From the NCBI GenBank assembly GCA_000444245.1, contig ATSW01064727.1, forward strand, positions 1 through 23,970: a stretch of DNA of 23,970 bases, in the 5' to 3' direction. The notes beneath the pieces are model-generated. The model made no database searches. It saw only the letters and a program-made list of their open reading frames with translations, and was not told where the DNA came from. Below, in pieces: positions 19,086-23,970 of the stretch; the stretch's first letter is position 1, and each line of letters opens with the position of its first letter. Both the position numbers and the translations under genes were made by a program. The stretch comes from Botryllus schlosseri (taxonomy: Eukaryota; Chordata; Ascidiacea; Stolidobranchia; Styelidae).

Positions 19086-19714
19086 CAACATCGAAAAGAA
19101 CTGTGACGTCGGGGGCCTATCTGTTCATTACAACGCATTGTGTCTTATCGCATTGTACATTGTGTGTCTTGTGCAGATATAAATATTCAGATATAAATAT
19201 AACTGAACGATTATTAATTAATATCATTATCGGTATCGATTATCGATTACCGAGGATGATTAGTTTTCCGCACCCTTTTGTAATTCATTCAAATCATTTA
19301 CGACCAGATGCATATAGTAAGCCCCCAGAAGTTGCATCGATTACCGTACGGTGGGCCGATCAGTGTTTATTTGTGCGGGAGGGGGCTGAAAACATGGGGC
19401 TTCGGCCGTGGTTACAACTTACCACGCACGACCACATACTCCTGAACCTGATCGTGACCACCTCTAGTCGACATACAAAGGTTTGCTGGTCTGACGTCAT
19501 ATTGATCGACAATGTGCTCATACCTCATTTAAAATCCACTAGTGGGCGCTAAAGAGCGTCCGGAATTTGTGTCACAAAAATATGGTAACCCTAACCTACA
19601 CAGCGTTCAATAGTTCACGTTCACACATAACAAAAGCGATCGTATTCCGTGAGCACCGATAAACGTACTCTTCATGAAGCTTGCACAGATCACGATGAAA
19701 TTTATAAAACACCA

Positions 19715-19856
19715 AAGTATGGAAGTATGGAAATGTCGTTCCATACCATAGATTAAAATCTTCCATTCCATACCATACTTGCATTCTTCCGTATTCCATA
19801 CCAAAATAACGATCCATACCATACCATACTTCCATACCATACCATACCATGCGCTG
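19715..19856. repeat. CCATACC/GGTATGG subterminal repeats, right
   Basis: This is the mirror of the array at 16323-16465: GTATGGAAGTATGG on the inner side, then GTTCCATACCATAG, TTCCATACCATACTTGC, GATCCATACCATACC and CCATACCATACCATACCATG to the edge. The two overlapping minus-strand frames here are repeat translations. Confidence 0.8.
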
Positions 19857-20115
19857 GCTGCAAGTAGAAGATCACTTCATGGACTATGGTACTGACAAAG
19901 CAGATAAAGAGTTCAGGAAGATCAACAGTTTGCTGGCAGAGACCAATCCATCAATCAAGATGAAGATGCAATTTATGGATGGTCCCGAGATAAATCAACA
20001 TGTTTTCTTGCTACTAGAACAGATCAGTAATGATTCTAACGACCCGTCATTACCACATAGGTATAACGTTTTCAGCTATGTGGGTGATTCACAGCCCCGC
20101 ATTATGAAAGTTTAA
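19857..20115 (+). pseudogene. Unrecognised cysteine-rich host gene, exon part 2
   Basis: From the target duplication the frame reads LQVEDHFMDYGTDKADKEFR, KINSLLAETNPSIKMKMQFM, DGPEINQHVFLLLEQISNDS, then NDPSLPHRYNVFSYVGDSQP and RIMKV, stopping at TAA (20113-20115). The composition is protein-like, charged and without low complexity, and the frame is the one used at 16106-16318. The first ATG (19849) lies in transposon sequence and is not a real start. Together the parts would supply about 155 C-terminal residues. The protein is not recognised. It could be a live alternative terminal exon, but the hAT-D insertion makes loss of function more likely. Confidence 0.5.
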
Positions 20116-20617
20116 GCGTTATCCTTAATCACCTTGGTTGACAGTGTGGTCATTCATCCCATTTTCTTTTGTGCGTGTTGTTGTTGTCATTATGAGTAAA
20201 AAAAAACAAAAAAATCATGATTTGAATTAATTATTCGATTAAAATCGATTTTAATCAGAGGCAAAATGATGTAAACCGGATCCCTTGTTTTAACTAGCTG
20301 GCAAAAAATTGTATCATACCACTGCCGATCACATTCTATCCATGAATATCATATAGTGGCGTTAGTGGGATTGCATTACGTAATGCGTTTTGAGTGCGTT
20401 TTTCATATCAGATGTATGGCATCCTAGTACTAGTATACCTTGACTACTTATAAGAAATATTGTGCGTCTAGACTCTAGACAGTGTTTGCAGTAATGTAAA
20501 AGTGTTATGTATAGCAATGTACAATATGATGATACACTACAGCATTAGAGGGACCTATCCTGCCTTAAAAAATATTCGATCCGGCGTGGAGTCTTGTCAT
20601 GTAGATCTATAGCCTAG
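20116..20617 (+). other. 3' flank of the cysteine-rich gene; no further gene
   Basis: No AATAAA is seen close to the stop. An A-rich run (AAAAAAAAACAAAAAAA) lies at about 20199-20215, and a perfect 20-bp palindrome GATTAAAATCGATTTTAATC at 20237-20256. The rest is AT-rich without hallmarks. Confidence 0.45.
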
Positions 20618-21054
20618 CAGTGGTTCTCAACCTTTTTCACCTCGCGGACCGGTAAAATTTCAAAAAATAGTCGGCGGACCGGTGGACTTTCAAAAAATTG
20701 AAATCAACTCAAAACGTGAAGTATGAAACTGCTTTATGCAAGTAGATAATGCTAAGGAGTGATATTTTGAGGGGTTTGATCGTAGTTAAAGATGTTCATG
20801 ATGGCATCCATCTGATTATACCGTAGTGCGTCTGCTGAGTCGAGGTAGCCTTGTCAAAATAAACGTGCTAGCGCCGAAAGTCGTTTGCAGTCTTTCACAC
20901 CGAAGGCCATCGACCGTGTTAACTCGAATATTAATATTCTCTTCGGCAACATCGAGAGAACAAGCGTTTCGGAGTCGAACCAAGCACCTTGTCGTGCTAC
21001 CTTGCTAGTTGCCCACTACCACCAGACGTATGTTACTCTGACGATACTGTGAAT

Positions 21055-22047
21055 TAGGAATGGTGTGAACGTGAGGTTCACGTTCGCGATCTGAGTGTGA
21101 GCTTGGAAATTTAGAGGTTCCCGTTCATAGACGAACCTTTGTAGGTTCTGCACTGCGAACATTTTTCATATATTACAATTGTTCACATCATAACATCACT
21201 GGTTGAAATTCTTTGCTTTTCAACTTCGGGCTGCTATGCATGATGCTGCACTATTCGAGCAAGTAACTTTCTGATCTCAATTATTTTACTTGCTTTGATA
21301 CAATAGTTTGCTCGAAATATCCAGCTTTCCTTTGGGAATATTTAGTCACACAACATCAAGAGTGAAATGCGCTACATGTAGGTAGCCAGCGCATGATCCT
21401 TCATTTCACCAATTAATGAAGTTGAAATAAAGAATACATCGCTGTCTACTGTAAAAAATCTGACAGGCGTACATGATCCCTATTTATTTTATATGTTTAT
21501 TGTATCATAAAAACCAAACCCGTGCGATTAGGGTGCTGGCTACTGCATAACGTCTTAATGGAGTAATATCGGAAGCAAGTATACAATACCGTTCTACACT
21601 TTGCTCAATATCAATATATCAATAGTCAGTGTCAGACACTCTCCGGTCTGTATTCCCTTGTATACAATCCCGTTATAAACTTTGCTCAATATCGATATAT
21701 CAATAGTCAGTGTCACACATTGTTCGGCTTGTAATCTCTTGCAAGACGTCGTCGAAATTGTTGGCAAGCGACGGATCGAAGTGATTTTCCGGGATCATTT
21801 TATCAGTTGATTGCTCCAGTTGATACATTTGGTGACTTTTAAAATGTCAGCTTGTACTTCAGCATTATGGCATGATGTGGCCTAAGTTGTGGCTGTACAT
21901 TAATATATCACTTTATTGAAATATGTAAGGTTGGAATTTGCAATTTGACGTCACGTAACGTCATAGGTACACGTTCGCGTTCACACATAACCTTTCAAAA
22001 AGATTCGCGTTAACACGAACCTGAACCAGGGGTTCATACCATCCCTA
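21055..22047. mobile_element. 993 bp hAT element nested in hAT-C
   Basis: The left end is TAGGAATGGTGTGAACGTGA; the right end, inward, is TAGGGATGGTATGAACCCCT, followed by GGTTCACGTTCGCG or GGTTCAGGTTCGTG. Target duplications are CTGTGAAT (21047-21054) and CTATGAAT (22048-22055), 7/8. Removing the element and one duplication restores continuity with the other hAT-C copy (ACTGT-A-CAATGC-CCGCACGAAA). No ORF. Confidence 0.88.
21580..21741. repeat. Tandem duplication, period 81 bp
   Basis: Two units start TATACAATACCGTTCTACAC (21580) and TATACAATCCCGTTATAAAC (21661). Each continues with CTTTGCTCAATATC-ATATATCAATAGTCAGTGTC. It is internal to the hAT at 21055-22047 and so probably arose in that family. 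Confidence 0.9.
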
Positions 22048-22191
22048 CTATGAATACAATGCGCCGCACGAAAACACCTGACTGCAGCTATACCTGGCCA
22101 TCCACAAAATCAGGGCCGATCGTCAGCCTAAATGCCGCAAAGCGGTAGTCTTAGGCCCCATAAAGCGATAAACCAAACTTCTCGCTGTGGG

Positions 22192-22383
22192 CAATGTTCC
22201 ATCTAAGCTGCGCACGTGCGCAGATGCGCCATGCATTCACGGTATCTGTGCACAGAAAATCTAGATTGCGCACAAAAAATCCGAAGTGATGACCTTCTTT
22301 AGTCGTTACGCACTGTTTTCCAAAGGTCTGCGCATTGAGATGGTGAGCGTGCGCAGACTCGTCAAAAATTAGAGGGAACATTG
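22192..22383. mobile_element. 192 bp hAT MITE
   Basis: The ends, inward, are CAATGTTCCATCTAAGCTGC and CAATGTTCCCTCTAATTTTT. Both have TGCGCAC/GCGCAGA boxes inside, including GCGCACGTGCGCAG at 22211-22224. Flanking 8-mers are GCTGTGGG (22184-22191) and GCTAGGGG (22384-22391), 6/8. The minus-strand frame across it is not a gene. Confidence 0.85.
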
Positions 22384-22439
22384 GCTAGGGGGCATCGCCC
22401 CCAGACCCCACAGCTGGTTGGTTGTTTCGTCAGTAGTTG

Positions 22440-22920
22440 TGAACACTTACAGTAGAGTTGATTGAGGTATCGTGTTGGAAAATTTAGGGCACGTAATTAC
22501 TAATAAATAAACATATTCGGGTGGGCCTGTCGGAATAATTACTTCATTGCATGTCAATATTTCGTCACTACTGTCTGTTATAGTGACTAGATACTGAAAT
22601 CACCCAAGCGTACCAAACTAAAGGACGCACACGATTCCAAATTGGTATTTCTTAACTGGCAAATAATTGTTCTCTGTGCTTTGTACTTTGCGCTGTGGGG
22701 CACAGATTGCCAGGATAGTGAGATTAGGTGCCAGCCATTTTGGAGCCTATGGACAATTAGACATATTATATATACATCGAAGTTTTCGGTCAATAAAGGG
22801 CAGTCTTTTTCGGTCAAGGTAATCCCACCGGTGTGACTTTCGCACAATTTATTACTTGGGGGAAGAACGCCTAATAATCAAGACTTTCAAGACCTTTAGC
22901 GACACTAAACCGCGCTAAGC
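22440..22920. mobile_element. hAT-A-related copy, 3' part
   Basis: Landmarks match other copies in order: GGAAAATTTAGGGCACGTAATTAC with TCGGGTGGGCC (compare 3980-4021), ATACTGAAATCACCCAAGCGTACC, ACACGATTCCAAATTG (compare 14917-14932), CGCTGTGGGGCACAGATTGC and GACACTAAACCGCGCTAAGC (compare 15024-15052). It ends abruptly where the Penelope-like sequence begins, so the retroelement probably inserted in it. Frames here are repeat translations. Confidence 0.65.
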
Positions 22921-23356
22921 GGGCGTTGATGATTTGTTCCGAGGTCAACTGAATAATGAACTTGACTACATCCGTAAAATTTTCATTGACAACGGATACC
23001 CAGAGCATGTTATCAAGCGGACAATAAGTAAAAAGTTAAGTCATTGGAATGATACCAAACCAGAAGAAACCCCCGAAGTAATTTCTCGTGACAATAAGGA
23101 TGTGTACATTCATCTTCCTTGGATTGGCCCGGTTTCTTATCGATTTGAGAAACAGATAACTTCAGCAGTCTACCGCTGTTATCCAGCGGTGAAAACCAAT
23201 GTTGTTTTTACCACGATACCAATGTTTCCTGCAACCCGAAAGGACGTTCTCCCGGCTATAAAAAAAAGCAACGTAATTTATGAATTCAAGTGCCGCTGCG
23301 ATTGTCGGTACGTAGGGAGAACGTCCAAACGGTTGCAGGACCGTATCCAATGATAT
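22921..23356 (+). mobile_element. Penelope-like retroelement, 3' ORF fragment
   Basis: The frame from 22934 reads FRGQLNNELDYIRKIFIDNG, YPEHVIKRTISKKLSHW, later VYIHLPWIGPVSYRFEKQIT and RCYPAVKTNVVFTT, then VIYEFKCRCDCRYVGRTSKR and LQDRIQ before a stop at 23351-23353. That order is the end of the reverse transcriptase (NNNGYP-like), a linker with LPW/YPAV, and the C-x-C-x-C-x-YVGRT-x-RLQDRI motif of the GIY-YIG endonuclease carried by most Penelope-like elements. The ORF lacks its reverse transcriptase core (5' truncation, usual for these elements), and the rest of the endonuclease is cut off by a stop. A few downstream codons (to about 23530) may be its diverged tail. Non-functional. Confidence 0.85.
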
Positions 23357-23687
23357 ATATACAATGATTGGAAACTCCAGTGAGCTCTGCGTTTGAGCGC
23401 GTCGCGAGTCATGCTTCACTACAGGTATGAAATTGATGTAAACAAACGGTTCGCCAGCAATCTTTGTTCAGGAACTGGTGTTAACGTAGTGAAAAGTTTT
23501 TTTATCGAGACCTCTTTTGCACGTGAAATGTGTGCATACTGTACAGGTTTTGGCCAATACCAGTAGCATGGCTTAATATTCAGATGAAACTGATGTACCA
23601 GTGTGCCTACGTGATGAACATTGTGATAGGAGGTGGTCTCGCAGTATCAAATAAAGGTGGATACTTCATAGTACGAGCTAGATTTGG
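23357..23687. other. Unassigned, possible Penelope tail
   Basis: The stretch may include the diverged C-terminal coding tail and 3' end of the preceding retroelement up to about 23560. No other gene, RNA or repeat hallmark is recognised. Confidence 0.35.
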
Positions 23688-23760
23688 GATCAGGTCACTA
23701 TCTTCAAGTCATTGCAAATTTTTAATCAAGTCACGAAGTCATTTCTAACAAGTCAATTCA
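23688..23760. repeat. AAGTC-rich hAT end, second copy
   Basis: TTTGGGATCAGGTCACTATC, CAAGTCATTGCAAATTTTTA and ATCAAGTCACGAAGTCATTT parallel positions 23-92 (TTGGGATCAAGTCTGTACC, GAGTCATTGCACATTTTTAC). The CAGTG start is lost and the repeat array is shorter. Confidence 0.6.
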
Positions 23761-23970
23761 GGCAGGTTTTAAAACTGACTCTGAAGTCAGGCCTTCTGAA
23801 GTTGTGAAAGTAAGCAAAACCTACTTGAGGATATCGCAAAAAGCAGCACGTTTTTGAAGTAATAATAGTCATTATTCCTTTGTTACGGAGATTCATCTTG
23901 TGATGAATGCTCATATATACAATTGAATAAAAATAAAAATATTTTTATTTAATACATATCAGGAGTAATC
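23761..23970. other. No feature recognised
   Basis: AT-rich sequence with a self-complementary AT run near 23929-23952 (AATAAAAATA / TATTTTTATT). It may be more of the AAGTC-family element, but no motif shows it. Confidence 0.4.

Larger units (their letters stand above)
17859..19593. mobile_element. hAT element, TAGGGTTGCCATA family, perfect TSD
   Basis: The left end is TAGGGTTGCCATACGTCCGG; the right end, inward, is TAGGGTTACCATATTTTTG with GCGTCCGGAATTTG close by at 19556-19569. Target duplications are identical 8-mers, ACCTACAC (17851-17858 and 19594-19601). CCGGAATTT motifs repeat near the left end (17875-17960). Length is 1735 bp, including two SINE-like insertions. The frame at 19103-19552 (149 codons) showed no recognisable transposase or host motif. 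It sits inside hAT-D and is therefore younger, as the identical TSD also suggests. Confidence 0.9.
16323..19856. mobile_element. hAT-D element (3.5 kb) splitting a coding exon
   Basis: The left end is CAGGGCATGGTATGGTATGG. The right end, inward from 19856, is CAGCGCATGGTATGGTATGG, identical at 19/20. Target duplications are GCTGTGAG (16315-16322) and GCTGCAAG (19857-19864), 6/8. Both subterminal regions are packed with CCATACCATAC/GTATGGTATGG repeats (16323-16465 and 19715-19856). About half of its length is a second hAT (17859-19593), and other repeats are nested. No transposase ORF was found. Confidence 0.8.
20618..22115. mobile_element. hAT-C family, copy 2 (interrupted)
   Basis: The left end is CAGTGGTTCTCAACCTTTTT with CTCGCGGACCGG twice. 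Interior blocks at 20800-21046 and 22056-22115 match the copy at 15262-15866 in order, and the break between them is exactly the nested element at 21055-22047. The right end is not recognised. Similarity to the other copy fades near 22115. Confidence 0.75.

Noticed and set aside
19103-19552. 149-codon open frame as a gene
   Set aside because: It lies inside a non-autonomous hAT with a perfect duplication, shows no domain motif, and ends just before the element's terminus.
20197-20215. Poly-A tail marking a processed retrocopy of the cysteine-rich gene
   Set aside because: A good intron-type acceptor precedes 16104 and no AATAAA lies before the A-run, so a retrocopy is not supported.

Overview
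The window looks like a non-coding-rich piece of an animal nuclear genome, most plausibly an aquatic invertebrate. A tunicate or another deuterostome is a guess from the C-type lectin and the transposon types. There are no operons, no bacterial-style gene density, and almost no long ORFs. Instead there are phase-matched exons with good splice sites, tRNA-derived SINE heads, and a dense, nested graveyard of mostly non-autonomous DNA transposons. hAT types dominate, with one piggyBac-like and one CACTA/EnSpm-like element, plus a Penelope-like retroelement fragment. Many element ends were set by reading terminal inverted repeats (TIRs) together with target-site duplications (TSDs), several of them perfect or 7/8.

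Layout. 1-2081: end of an AAGTC-rich hAT element interrupted by a 1.7 kb piggyBac-like element with TTAA on both sides. 2259-5064: hAT ends of one family (here hAT-A), a 417 bp MITE with TACCATAT/ATATGGTA-type ends, and a 1.55 kb hAT (hAT-B, TSD GATTAGTG/C). 5112-9199: the 3' half of a C-type lectin gene on the + strand. It has a 46-nt exon and a terminal exon with a QPD-type sugar-binding motif, separated by an intron almost filled by a CACTA-like element. That element landed on the splice donor and itself carries an 866 bp hAT. 9331-10751: a hAT with a perfect 8-bp TSD. 10767-12455: Tol2-like hAT end, another hAT-A-like copy, and a GC-rich ~130 bp tandem repeat. 12460-14385: a decayed SWIM zinc finger + YqaJ-type exonuclease gene. 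14403-14612: two strong back-to-back palindromes. 14618-15866: hAT-A and hAT-C copies.

16104-20115: the terminal exon of an unrecognised cysteine-rich host gene, split by a 3.5 kb hAT (hAT-D) with TSD GCTGTGAG/GCTGCAAG. The reading frame is preserved across the insertion point. hAT-D carries a second hAT with a perfect TSD, which in turn holds two SINEs. 20618-22920: hAT-C copy 2 with a nested 993 bp hAT (7/8 TSD), a 192 bp hAT MITE and another hAT-A-like copy. 22921-23356: a Penelope-like element 3' fragment (reverse transcriptase end plus GIY-YIG-like region). 23688-23760: another end of the AAGTC-rich hAT.

No cooperating gene system is visible. The story here is insertion history: two host genes (the lectin and the cysteine-rich gene) have been hit at functionally sensitive positions, a splice donor and a coding exon. 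TIR and TSD calls are direct readings. Superfamily names are inferences from those hallmarks. No database comparison was possible.
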